DNA of 64,000 nucleotides from Cylindrotheca closterium (taxonomy: Eukaryota > Bacillariophyta > Bacillariophyceae > Bacillariales > Bacillariaceae). Shown piece after piece: positions 1 through 10,891 of this stretch; positions within the stretch are counted from its first letter, which is position 1, and each line of letters starts with the position of its first letter. The position numbers and the translations under genes are program-made. Where the stretch lies: the NCBI GenBank assembly GCA_933822405.4, contig CAKOGP040000114.1, positions 30,317 to 94,316 on the forward strand, in the 5' to 3' direction. A model generated the notes under the pieces. The model saw only the letters and a program-made list of their open reading frames with translations, made no database searches and was not told where the DNA came from.

Positions 1-1071
1 TGAACTCACTGTTCTCGTCATCGACGTCATGGCTGTGGATATGGTATTACCAGATTCATTAGATACGCGAATCATTGAAATGGCTAGATCATGAACCCAT
101 ATTGTGACTTACTCGAATCTGAGCTCTTTGAGTACAAACTGTTCGATGCCCCCCTCAAACGGGCGAGACAAGCCAAAAACTTCACGAAAGGCACCCTCTC
201 TGCGGATCCAACTGTGAGTTTACATGATGTCTCAAGATTTTAGTAACCCAAACAGAGCCCAGAGTTCTTCAACGTACCCTAGAAACTTGATGCTTTCTTC
301 CAAGAGATGTTGTTCATGAAAGTTGTTGCAATTTTGAAAATTAATCCGGTGCTCTGAAACCCTTCGGCAGGGCTCCTTTGTCTCTGTTTGCCCACCTCTG
401 ATTGCATCATCATCAAAGGCATAGTACCTTCATTGTTCATTGAAGGATGAGTGATGGAAGAATGGAAACATTAGAATTGTTTACTTTGAAAAAAGGATAA
501 ATCAAACAGGTGCAAGAACTTACGGCGACACGAAATCATCGTCTTCATCTGATGTTTGATACTCACTCCTATCTGGCAGGTGTACCTGTCTACGTGCCTC
601 ATCGTTATCTTGAAAGAACTCCAGCTTCAACTTTCCATATTCACCTGATGCTGCCTCATCTTCGTCTTGCAAAGGTTGCAATGGTGATAACAGTGGCGGA
701 TACACTAATAGCTTTGATGATGCAGGTGGATCAAAAACATGACTAAAAATAATAGTTGTTGGCTTGGAAATGTGCCCTATCCTCGGTATTATTCTTCGAA
801 CATTCATCAGTGATGAATTGCGGTTCAAGCTTTCCACTTGCATGTACGCGACGAATACCAGAGTGAGGCATGCCATTAGGGCCACTGGAAAGAATGAAGC
901 AGCTAATGGATTATAAACATTTGACTGAAGCTTGGATTGCCGTTTAAGTGATGGTGAAATCCTTCTGCCATCAGGATCACGGCAATTATGATGCAGTATT
1001 TTCCCCTTATGGTGTGGAGGCGACAGAGCGACCGTCGTCGTGCTGTATCTATTGTTTTCTATGTCTCTCAT
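1..1071 (-). CDS. Membrane-anchored protein kinase-like, copy 1 (3' end outside the window)
   Basis: Multi-exon gene cut by the left window edge. Exons by splice sites and comparison with the neighbouring copy: 1071-524 (ATG start), 427-278, 199-113 and 32-1; introns are 96, 78 and 80 bases with GT/AG ends and matching phases. Exon 1 has a basic N-terminus, one membrane span (about residues 58-78) and an acidic tail. Exon 2 holds a Cys/His-containing segment around CRRVSEH and NCNNFHE. Exon 3 is the start of a kinase N-lobe: glycine loop GEGAFREVFG and the lysine in FVLKEL. The catalytic loop lies outside the window. The order (membrane span, NCNNFHE segment, kinase) resembles a kinase family I associate with diatoms. 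Role unknown; signalling at a membrane is inferred from the layout. Confidence 0.6.
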
Positions 1072-1584
1072 TTGTGACGATACTGTAATGCTGCTTTAGG
1101 TCTTCAGTACCGACAATATACTTCAGATGTTTTGTTATCGGCGTATGTATCATCGTCATGAAATTTTCTGTTTTGTCACGATTGGCAAGTGAAAAGTGAG
1201 AAATCTAGGAAATCTGACGTTTTGATCGAAAATATCGTGTCAATAAGTATTAGGACATCTTTAAATTTATTTAGCCCTATATGAAAAAAGTTGCTTAAGA
1301 TTGGCATTACGCGCCTGTCGAACATGAATCTTGTGTAAATCAAATTGCCGCCATTGATATACCACAGGCCCATGGTTCCGAACATGAGCCATCACTGCTG
1401 TGGAATTATCTTTTGATCTCTGAGTAATTACGATGTGTCAGGTTAGAAGGAATTTATTGAGTAACTAGGCTAAGATGGGATGAGACGAAAGAAACCTCGG
1501 CTTCACTTCCTGAATGATACCCACCCGAACTCTGGCCGTTTGTTTGTGCTGAATCTTTATCATGTATTTTCAAACCATGTTACA
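1072..1584. other. Intergenic spacer with no gene seen
   Basis: Holds only short open frames without recognisable protein features. It separates the ATG of the first kinase copy from the LRR relic. Confidence 0.5.
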
Positions 1585-1685
1585 ATCCGTCACACACAAT
1601 CTCAAGTCGGGAATATTGGACCAGAATTGTGATCGAATGAAATAGAAAGTCTGAATGGAACGATTGGTGGGACAAAGAGCGAACG
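1585..1685 (-). pseudogene. Relic of an LRR gene 3' exon
   Basis: About 100 bases match, with substitutions and small gaps, the minus-strand sequence of the last exon of the intact LRR gene around 4548-4660 (shared blocks include caatccgtcaca, aatctcaagtc, attgtgatcga and attggtgg). The frame is not kept. The relic lies just downstream of the second kinase copy, as expected if an LRR + kinase unit had been duplicated and the second LRR then deleted. Confidence 0.6.
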
Positions 1686-1695
1686 AATGAATTTG

Positions 1696-3752
1696 TCAGT
1701 CACTAAGGCCTTGCAGAACTTGTGCTCTGGTGACATTCTCATCTCCCAAGCTTTCTGTTACAACCTCTCGGAGTTGCTCAACAATGTCAAATACGCTAGG
1801 TCTCAAGTCTGGATTGTATTCGAAGCATTGCTTGATGATCTCAGCAAGCCTACCTTCTTCCTTACTACGGGCCCAGAATCGGGGATCGATGCACCAATGG
1901 CTACAGTATCCAAGAACAGGAGGGTAAACACAAATATTGAGCCATCTATATAGTGACCTGAAAAATCGATGATTTGATTCACGTACCTGCATTTCCTTCG
2001 AATGCAACCAAGGAAACGGATCCAAACCCGTGAGCAAAGTGTACATGTTATTTCCCAGCGACCAGACATCTATTTTCTCATTCAATCCTTCGTTTTTATA
2101 CTCTTCTGGAGCCCGCCACTACAAGATGATAGCATAGAACCAGTGAGGAAATGGTTGCTTCAAATCATGTCAAATGCTGTATCTCCTACTTACATTTCCA
2201 TTCCCTCCACCATTGTGATACTTGCAGTATGTCTCTTTGGATTCGTCATATAGCATGTATTCTGCCCGATTGAAGTCATTGATCTTTAGCATCGTCTTAT
2301 CCTTGTTGAGTAGGAACTGTGATAACTGAATGTCGTCGTGAACAATGACACCACCGGCGTTACCATGCAGCAGGGCTATTCCCTCAGCCATTTCCAGTGC
2401 CAGCACCACCTTTTCTCTGCCGGTGAGATTGGTTTGTACTTCAAATTCTTCAATCTCCCGTAGATCTTCACTAACTTCTCCTTCATCCTCGTATGCAACC
2501 TCTTCAATGTCGCCATGGAAGAAGTACTCGGAAAGGATACCGACACCACAAAAGCCATAGATATCAAAAGTGCGCGGACTTGCCGATAGTCGCTCGGCAA
2601 CAGCTGCATCCATTCGTATGAACTCACTGTTCTCGTCATTGATATCTTCACTGCGGATGGTATAATCATGGTCATATTCATTAGCGCTGAATCGATCAGT
2701 GGAGGTCTGACCATCTAGTACCTTGCAATTGAAACTTACTCGAATCTGAGCTCTTTGAGTACAAACTGTTCGTTGGGTTCTCTGAACGGATGCGACAAGC
2801 CAAAGACTTCACGAAAGGCACCCTCTCTGGGGACCAAAATTCAAGTCAGTATGCTCCAGTTCTAGCAGTAGTGCAAAAGTTCATCAACGTACCCTAAAAA
2901 CTTGATGCCTCCTTCCAAGAGATGTTGTTCATGAAAGTTGTTGCAGTTTTGAAAATCATTTCGATGCTCGGATATCCTTCGGCAGGGCTCCTCTGTCTCT
3001 GTTTGCCCACCTTTGATTGCATCATCATCAAAGGCATAGTACCTTCGTTGCTCATTGCAGGAGTGATGGAAGATATCGGAAGCGTTAGTTGATATTTGAA
3101 GAAAAGGTTAGCGTTCGGAAGATGAGACAACTTACGCAGACACGTGATCGTCGTCGACATCTGATGACTGGGTCTCTCTACTATCCTTCACGTGGTCCAT
3201 ATTATCTCTTTGCCGATCATGCGTTTCATCATCTTGCAACAAATCGATGATGTTCGAATTTTCATAGTCACTTGCTGGTGCCTCGTCATCTTGCAGATAC
3301 AACAATTGTGGCGGATATACTAATGGTGATGTATTTGAATCGAAAGGATGTTTAAATATGATGGTTGTTGGTTTGGAAATGTGTCTGATCATCATCATGC
3401 TTGGTATTCGAAGATTCATCATTTCATTGGTTCGCCGGTTCGTCGCCAAGCTTTCTACTTTCAAGTACATGACGAGCACAAGAGCAAGGTATGTCACAAT
3501 CGTTATTGGAATGATCGAACAAGCTATCGGATTGAAATGGAGCTTGGGCTGCCGTTTAGGTGATAGCGATGTTGAAAGATGGGGACTTCTTCCAGCAACA
3601 GGAATGTACCCAGCACGCTTGCGTAGCCGTATTATTCTTCCATTCCGATCACATGGGGAGAAAAGAGAGACTGACGTCGTGATGTGTCTATTGCTTTCTG
3701 TGACGCTAATCTTAGACCTTCGGCAACAGCAGGAAATCCTGCAGCTGTTTCG
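1696..3752 (-). CDS. Membrane-anchored protein kinase-like, copy 2 (possibly decaying)
   Basis: Tandem paralogue of the gene at 1-1071. Exons: an open frame from 3752 down to 3136 (membrane span), 3042-2893, 2826-2740 (GEGAFREVFG, FVLKEL), 2650-2194 and 2118-1987 (WRAPEEY, DVWSLG), and a last exon starting at or before about 1900 and ending at 1696 (FEYNPDLRPS). Exons 2 and 3 have exactly the lengths found in copy 1 (150 and 87 bases). The catalytic loop reads HDDIQLSQF and DFG is replaced by DFN, so the loop Lys and Asn of an ordinary kinase are missing while both Asp are kept. Two defects are seen. No ATG precedes the membrane span: the base triplet aligned with copy 1's start is ATT. The last junction is also out of phase for every AG tested (1959, 1947, 1901). 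It may be a pseudogene, a pseudokinase, or have an unseen 5' exon. Confidence 0.55.
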
Positions 3753-4336
3753 CTATCAATGTTCTTGTTCTTGTTGTCACGTTGGAAATCAAGCGAGAAA
3801 GGTGCGACATCTTGAAAATCCGATGAAAAATTGTGGGGTCAATATGTATGCACGCGTATATTTATCCTTCGAATTATTTTATGATTTGAAGAAACTCCTA
3901 GGACTATGTTGAGCGCGTGCCATCTATATATTGTACCGTACCTGCGTACAGTACCGGTACCCTAACCCTATATATATACCGTTATAATAATATATGTTAT
4001 AATATATTGAATAAACATGAATCTTGCGATGCTGTACGGATAGACAGACTATTATTGTGCTTCATAGGTACACTACCAGTAAAGCACTAGTTAGTCTAGT
4101 AGGTGTAGAATACCAGCGATGGGATATCTGAGTCTGTGTATCATGCATTTGTTTGCTAATAGTAATAATCATAATATGTATCTTGAATGCGAAAGATGCA
4201 CTCTTTGCTCGACCATTTCTCGACCATCGAACAACCTGGCCGCTGCCAACAATCGAAATCATCCCCACAGTCCAACAGTCCAACAGTCCAACACTCCATC
4301 CCTATCATCATCATCGTCATTCCTCTCGAGGCATTC
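3753..4336. other. AT-rich intergenic spacer with short repeats
   Basis: No gene seen. It contains the palindrome gtaccggtac at 3951-3960, a single telomere-like ccctaaccc just after it, an A/T-rich stretch to about 4010, and cagtccaa three times in a row at about 4268-4292. Confidence 0.5.
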
Positions 4337-6736
4337 TTATCCCACTGGGGAATCTTTTTCAACCAAGTTCTGACTAAAGGTGTATACGTAGCGCGTGTAT
4401 CCATATTCCCAGATTGGATCCAAATTGACATTCCAATCGTACATGTTGCAAGTCGCATTCTGTTCGTGACAACAAGTGCTGCAACAGCTGCATTCAATTT
4501 CGGCAGCTTCAAAGACTCCAGGATCGTTGGTGGGGACCGCCTCGCAATCCGTCACATATAATCTCAAGTCAGGAATGCTACAAACGACGTCGGCGGATCC
4601 AGTCAGAGCATTGTGATCGAGCAATAGCAAGTCTGGACAATGAAACAATTGGTGGAACAAGTAAAGCAAGGGTATATTGTGCGTTAGCAAACAAAGAAAA
4701 TCATGACAACAGTATCAGCGTCACCACTACTCCATAGAAAGAATGTCACTTACTCAAATCTGTCAACAGTGCAAAGGAATCGGGAATGGTTCCATTCAAA
4801 GCGTTCCGATTCAACATTAGATGATCCAATGATTTTAGAGCCACGCCAAATTCATTTGGAATCGTTCCTTGCAAATCGTTTTGATCCAAATCCAACAATT
4901 GCAGTTGAGTAAAGTTAGCAATCCAAGTCGGTAGTTCGCCTTGCAAATTGGCCTTCTTGATGGACAATTCCCGAAGGAGTGTCAATTGTGCCAATTCCGT
5001 AGGCAATACTTGTGCATCGTAGCTATTGGATCCCAAAAAGAGGTACCTTAAGAAACTCAAGTTGCCCATTTCTGGAGGAATCTTGCCCGAAAGTTGATTC
5101 CGTGAGACATCCAAATGTTGCAAATCAATCATATTCGACATGCCCGCAGGAATGGGACCATTCAATTTATTGTCTTGAAGGGCCATGAATACAATGCGGT
5201 TGTTATCTCCGATGGTACTTGGCAAGGGTCCCGTAATATCATTGCCGTGCAAATCCAAAATCTCCAAATTGGTCATTTTGGTAAAGAGATCCGAGGGGAG
5301 ATTGCCCGAAATGTCATTTCTGGAAAAGTCCATTTCCTTGAGGGCCGTCCAATTCGTCAATATTTGATTTGTGAGTTGTCCGTCAATGAGGTTGTCTTCC
5401 ATGTACAAGTATTGGATCTTGATCAGGGGTCCAAAGTCGGCAATGTTACCCGTGAGGCCATTGTCGTCCAGGGCGAGAATTTGCAAATTGGTCTGGTGCA
5501 AAATGCTGGCGGGAATGGATCCCGTGAGCAGGTTGTTAGACAATCCCAATCGACGAAGGGGCAAGTCGGTGCCCAACCATTCCGGTAGTGTACCATTAAT
5601 GGCACAATATTGCAATTCCAAACTCCACAGTTTGGTCAATTGCGCCATGGCGATGGGAATTTCACCTTCGAGGCCGGGATTGAATTCCACGTGCATTTGT
5701 TCGAGGGAATTGGAAAGGTATTGCAATTCGGATGGAATGGTGCCTTGGAGCAAGTTGGAAGCTGCATATGGATGATGATTGGATGAATGATTGGATGACA
5801 AGATGGATGTATTGAATGAAGGGAAAGAAAAAAGAAGAACAAGATTAGACCTTTTGCATCCAATATCATCGATTCAATCCATATTCAATATTCAATATTC
5901 GATATGTATACGGTAGTGTACTCACGCATATCCAGCAATCCAATGACTGGTGTTGAAGAACCTTCAGGAGTATCACAAATAACTCCTTCCTTGGTAATTT
6001 GACCACTGCGTTGATTTCGGAACCAAGCGAACCATCCACAGGTATCTTCATTGGTTAAAAAGCGCATGGGGTACCTCCATTTGGTTCCATTGGTAGAATA
6101 ATACCAAACCGTCATGACGTATCGCTCAATGAGCTTTTCTTCGCTGAGTGCCGCATTGTCAAACTTTTCGGAAGCCAAGAATTCCACCGCCTTGGCTTGC
6201 GGACTTTGTGCATCGTCCAACTGACTGCCCTTGGCAATCTGTTTCGCCATGAGGAATTCGACAATCTGTTCTTTGCGCTCTTCGTAATGATCTTTTCGGG
6301 TCAACAAGACGGGTGGAATAATGACAATGCAGAGAAACAACAAGGTCATGATGCAATATCCCCACCGGCGACCGCTGCAGAAACCAGAACCCTTTTGTGT
6401 TTGACGTTGGGCATGAATTTCATCCACCGTTGGCAATTGATCGTGAATGACTTGATCGTCACTGCCGTCATCGTTGTAGTAATCATCGTCGTCATCATCC
6501 TCAATGTCATCAGGTGGTTGTAAAATGAAATCCTCATTGTCGTCGACATTGTGAATGAAATCCTCCTCGTCGCTGTCCGGCTGAATGGATTCCATGATTC
6601 GCTTTGGGTCAATCTTGCCATTTCCTGGACCCACCGATGCCTTGTATTCTTCTACCGAAGGCAATTGATCGTGAACATCATCATCGTCATCGTCATCATC
6701 ACGGTTGTAATGATTCTCTTCGTCGTGGTTGTTCAT
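4337..6736 (-). CDS. Leucine-rich repeat single-pass membrane protein
   Basis: Three exons: 6736-5926, 5761-4754 and 4632-4337, with introns of 164 and 121 bases, all GT/AG and in phase, giving about 704 residues. The ATG at 6736 is the first in frame; the frame is open further upstream without ATG. An acidic, disordered N-terminus (with DQLPSVEE and DQLPTVDE repeated) is followed by a membrane span at about 126-145, then an ectodomain. This has a cap with CGWF and GVICD, about fifteen plant-type LRRs (N..L.G.IP pattern) and a C-terminal Cys-rich cap containing CSCCSTCC. The topology suggests a type II protein with external LRRs. There is no kinase domain, but the next genes downstream are membrane kinases, so a ligand-binding partner role is possible though unproven. 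Confidence 0.8.
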
Positions 6737-6814
6737 GGTTGATGATTTGTGTGCGCTTGCTTGATGCTTGCCTGATTGCCTGATTGCTTGATTGCTTGAT
6801 GATGAGATATTCAA

Positions 6815-8056
6815 TTCAGGAGATGATGAATTCAGGTAAATTCAGATGAATTCAGGTAAATTCAGGTGATGATCTTCTTCTTTCAGCAGAGGACTTGTCT
6901 GTTCTGTACCTACAATAAATGATACTAATACAGTAACTTTACAGTTCACTGCGATGAGAGGGAAAGCGAAGGTCTCTTGTGAAGCGTAATGGGAGAAAAC
7001 GGAAGTAACTGCAATGGCAATCGTGTCAACGGAATACGCAACTTCCTGTGCTGTGAGTATAAAATGCTGACTAAGATGATGCAGGATCGGTGCGTCTCGT
7101 CAATATAAAAAGAACCAGGACCACGAGAGTTTCCCGCGCGCGCTCTCAAGAATTCGGAGGAGAGGGATATTCTGGAATTTGGAGAAGACGGTATTTACCG
7201 CGAAAATTTGTGTTGACTGTAATTCCATCCACGAACCAGGGAGCGAAACAAAACCCTTGGACGCGCTTTGCTCGGGAATCTCGCAAAAAGCTGACGTAGG
7301 CCATATTGCCAAACTTAAAATACGTTGGTCATTCTAATCGTACGTGTACACGTACCATAGGTATTGGTACGTGTATCAATCAATCATCATTTCATTCCAT
7401 TCTCATTCATCCTCTCGCCCAACAACATTGACATTCTAGCATCACGCAGTGTAGTATATGCATATATTTACTAAGAGATCATGATGGAGAGACACACGAG
7501 AAGAGTATACGAGTATATAGACAGACAGAAGGATATGCACCGATGTATACCGGTACACGTGTACCAGGTACAGTACCTGGAACTGCACATCAGGCAGGGA
7601 GGAAATAACTTCACACTGGATTTCTGAGCTTTCCTACTATCGGTAGAATTAAGAGAGGATCACGCAGAATTTCAAATGAGCATGGCGCTGATCTGATCGG
7701 CGAACTATATTCTCAGACGACGCTTGACATTGGCCATCGCTTGTTGTGTCAACAATAGAAGTCATTATGCATCAAGTGAAATATAAGGAGGATATATTCA
7801 ATATACTGTAGGTATTATTAATAATATATCACGCGACAATTCACCAGCGTTCTCGGTTTGTACTTTGCGGAACCTCTTTTTTCAGACGACAATCTTCTTT
7901 CGCCACCTTTAATTATCTTCTCAAATCATGAAATGACAAGCGCTGAACCAAAATGAGAATGTCTGTCTATTACAATCAAACTATGTATGGCTATGTGGTT
8001 CGATGTATAACACAATGTATATAATATATTTATATATTTAATATTTATACATGCAA
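6815..8056. other. Long intergenic spacer with palindromes and short direct repeats
   Basis: No convincing gene. An attcaggtaaattcag-type direct repeat lies at about 6828-6868. A perfect 16-base palindrome gtacgtgtacacgtac is at 7340-7355, ggtacacgtgtacc at 7552-7565, and an odd palindrome ccaggtacagtacctgg at 7564-7580. The short frames here lack coding character. Confidence 0.5.
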
Positions 8057-10660
8057 TCATGCCTTCAGTCCACAAGAAACCCAATATCCAAGCTTCGGAC
8101 CAGGAGTCACAATGGTTGTCGCTATTGATCCATCATGGTCGAACACTTCGTCAAGATTCTGTGCCTGAAGCAATCCAAGTCCATATGCTCCTTCTCGGTC
8201 GCAACCCCGATAACAAGCGTTTCCTCTTTGCTGCGGTGTCAGCACACAAGCCAAGCTGCCATCTCTTGCCATGACTTCTTCAAAATCGATTCCACCATTT
8301 TTGGCAGTGGTAAATCGTGACCTGACTACCAAAGGCAACAAAATCATGGTTCCAACCAGTGCTGACGATGCGATCAAGTATGGTTTGAAGGCAAACGACC
8401 AACTGGGTACATCCGAGACGGCCTTGACTCCACCAAGAGCGACGATGCAAATCATCCGGGCGTAATTCGTCTTTTCCAGACCAACCTGATCATGATGACC
8501 TGCATTATTATGTCCACCCGCCACAAGGACTTTCATCGCTCCAAAGGGCATACCAACAACTTCGGCCGTATTATTATTATTATTGTTGTTGTTGATCAGA
8601 TCGACGAAAATCAGCGCCAGGATCAAGTGGAAGGCACCAGTGTCCAAGACCCATGCGCCATAGGTCGCTAGCACCATACAAACAAGGAGAGCAATGGCAT
8701 GAATACAGTTGTAGTCTTGCATCCACTGGATATGCCCATTCTCTTCAAAATCAGAAACGGTAATGTTCTTGGTCCCATTCTCAGATACGTGAATCGCAAC
8801 TCCAGGCAGCCGCCTATCGGCTGTCAACAATTCCATCCAATCGTTCTTGATCCTTTGAATTTCGAATTGGTCCAGGATGCGGAATCGACAAGACGGCGTT
8901 GGGCTAGTGGGAGTAAGTGTGTTTGTGGTTTGGGAAATGTAGGTCCCAAAGGAATTCTCGGATCGGGAATACCCGCCATATGTCTCATGAGAGAGGCAAA
9001 TCAAGAATAGTTTGCCGAGGGCATAACCATATTGAGCTTCCAGTTTCAAAGTTCCATTATTGCCTTTACCTTTGCCTTTGCCATGAAGACTGCCGAGTCG
9101 GTGGGTGATTGGAACAATTGTCATTTGAAGATCGTCTGTGGGGTTGCTGTGGTGTGCTGGTGCTTCCTCGCAGTCGATATCATCATCCCCATCTGTGCTT
9201 GAGGCCGTTGGTGGTGAGGATGTCATGTCTTTGAATTTCAAGTCGGTATGATCAATGTAAATGCGTTCGGACCGAGCCATGAAACATGCTCCACGCAAAG
9301 CTGCAAGCTTGCGCAGAGTGTATGGCTGTGCCGCAGTAGCTTTTTGGACGATTTCGTCAAACTTGGCCAGTCCATAACAAGCTCGGACACATCGAGCAAG
9401 GTAGATTTCGCCATGGTTGACAGAAATGGAATGGGAAAGCAAAACAAGCATGCATGCAAAGAACTTCCACCCTTCACCAATATCATCAAGGTGTGGTTCC
9501 AATCGGAGGGTTGTATGATCCGGTCCATCGAATTTCTTTCCAACGGGACTTGGACTAGGGTCCAGGTTGATAAGAGACATCGTCCTTTTCGTAATGTCAC
9601 CATTGTGCTCATGGTACTTGGGCGAGATTTGGGCGAGATTATTATCCCAAATCTCCTTATTCTGCTCCAAAAATGCAGCGCAGGGTTTGTCTTCAAAGAA
9701 CAACACATAGTCTTCGTCGATTATATCTTTCTCGGGATCCATAATAGGACTACATCTACCAATCTTGGTCTTTTTGGAATTTTTCTTCTTGCATTTGGAT
9801 TCAGTTTGGAAATCCTTGTTGACTGGTAAGAAGACTTTTAGGTAGGTAGGAATGTCGCCCACTTCCGGAAGTCCTTGCAAAGGCTCATTGCCATAGTGTT
9901 GCAAAAAGTAAATGAGATATCTAGCATCAAGAGCACATTCCATATTCAAACCTCTTGGCAATTGATCTGAAATAATATCATCAAAGCGTGTGATGAGATC
10001 AATCGTCGCATCTTCATCCAACGTCTTGGCTTCGTCATCCGCCACCCGAAAGTAGCACGACCGATACGCAATCACAGGCCCGTTTTCATCCGATGGAATC
10101 ACGAGATGAATAAAGCTTTGGGCAAAGGCTCCGTGACAAGACATTTTTGCAATGGCTCCACGCTTGTGAGGCCGGATATACTCGGTAAAGTATGCATTCG
10201 AGAGCTCGTTCAACTCAATGTAGAATCGCTGAGTGTACCGAAACGCAGCGATGGCATCCGAAACGTGATGGGTCCCAGGTGTGTCTGATCTCTTGGAAAA
10301 GGAACTGTTGACTTGGAAACGTTCCGTCATCCAGTCAATCAAGCCCTGTTGCTCTGGACTTCGCGCCCTTGCACTTTCGTCCTCACCGGAACCTTCGGAA
10401 AAGGACTCATCATCGGTAATTTCATCCACAACATTCTCTCGAAAACTAGTACTGGCACTGAGAGAACCTGTCATCTCGACTTTGATGCTGCCTGGCTTGA
10501 CTTTTTTGTCACCAATAACGGTCATGATGGTAGTAAAGAGAGACGACGGTACCGAGGTCCGGAGTGTACAAAAATGACAACTCTCTTCTACGAGATGTCG
10601 ATCTGAAAAGTGACATAAAATCGTAGAAATCCAAAATTGACAAGGAAGCGAATGATACAT
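8057..10660 (-). CDS. Unrecognised multi-pass membrane protein
   Basis: One uninterrupted frame of 867 codons from ATG 10660. A second ATG at 10525 begins a more typical soluble N-terminus (TVIGDKKVKPG) and may be the real start. I do not recognise the family. The N-terminal two thirds look globular with acidic and Ser-rich linkers. A hydrophobic stretch lies near residue 400, two adjacent hydrophobic segments at about 650-690 and another at about 758-785. A poly-Asn run at about 690-697 comes from an (att/gtt)n microsatellite at about 8570-8597. A putative membrane protein of unknown function, divergently arranged with the first fusion gene (10892). Confidence 0.6.
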   Translation of the reverse strand: MYHSLPCQFWISTILCHFSDRHLVEESCHFCTLRTSVPSSLFTTIMTVIGDKKVKPGSIKVEMTGSLSASTSFRENVVDEITDDESFSEGSGEDESARARSPEQQGLIDWMTERFQVNSSFSKRSDTPGTHHVSDAIAAFRYTQRFYIELNELSNAYFTEYIRPHKRGAIAKMSCHGAFAQSFIHLVIPSDENGPVIAYRSCYFRVADDEAKTLDEDATIDLITRFDDIISDQLPRGLNMECALDARYLIYFLQHYGNEPLQGLPEVGDIPTYLKVFLPVNKDFQTESKCKKKNSKKTKIGRCSPIMDPEKDIIDEDYVLFFEDKPCAAFLEQNKEIWDNNLAQISPKYHEHNGDITKRTMSLINLDPSPSPVGKKFDGPDHTTLRLEPHLDDIGEGWKFFACMLVLLSHSISVNHGEIYLARCVRACYGLAKFDEIVQKATAAQPYTLRKLAALRGACFMARSERIYIDHTDLKFKDMTSSPPTASSTDGDDDIDCEEAPAHHSNPTDDLQMTIVPITHRLGSLHGKGKGKGNNGTLKLEAQYGYALGKLFLICLSHETYGGYSRSENSFGTYISQTTNTLTPTSPTPSCRFRILDQFEIQRIKNDWMELLTADRRLPGVAIHVSENGTKNITVSDFEENGHIQWMQDYNCIHAIALLVCMVLATYGAWVLDTGAFHLILALIFVDLINNNNNNNNTAEVVGMPFGAMKVLVAGGHNNAGHHDQVGLEKTNYARMICIVALGGVKAVSDVPSWSFAFKPYLIASSALVGTMILLPLVVRSRFTTAKNGGIDFEEVMARDGSLACVLTPQQRGNACYRGCDREGAYGLGLLQAQNLDEVFDHDGSIATTIVTPGPKLGYWVSCGLKA

Positions 10661-10891
10661 TTACTTATTGTTCGAAATGTCTTTTTTTGGCTTACGTCAA
10701 TCTTCTTTGGGCCCAAGGGAAAAAAGTGTCAACACCTGCGAACTGTAGTCGAGGGGGTCGATTCCTAGTTTTAAAATCAGTCAGCGACACGTGCACGATT
10801 CAAGCTACTTATTGCACGCCGGACAAGATTCCCGCCTACCCGCAATAAATATACTTTCTCATTGCACGCATGAGGTCTGAAATCTTTTTTT
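10661..10891. promoter_or_regulatory. Divergent spacer before fusion copy 1
   Basis: A 231-base gap between a minus-strand gene and the plus-strand fusion copy 1. The motif attgca recurs at about 10812 and 10860 (each followed by cgc) and again at about 10904 just inside the coding start. A shared bidirectional promoter is plausible from the layout; no specific factor site is recognised. Confidence 0.3.

Noticed and set aside
3958..3972. Telomere-like ccctaaccc
   Set aside because: Only one and a half units, inside AT-rich intergenic sequence, so not a telomere.
5115..5588. Long plus-strand frame opposite the LRR exon
   Set aside because: It lies wholly antisense to regular LRRs and its apparent regularity mirrors the repeat; no independent support.
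8570..8597. Trinucleotide tract as a possible regulatory repeat
   Set aside because: It is inside a coding frame and simply encodes a poly-Asn run; similar simple repeats are common in this window.
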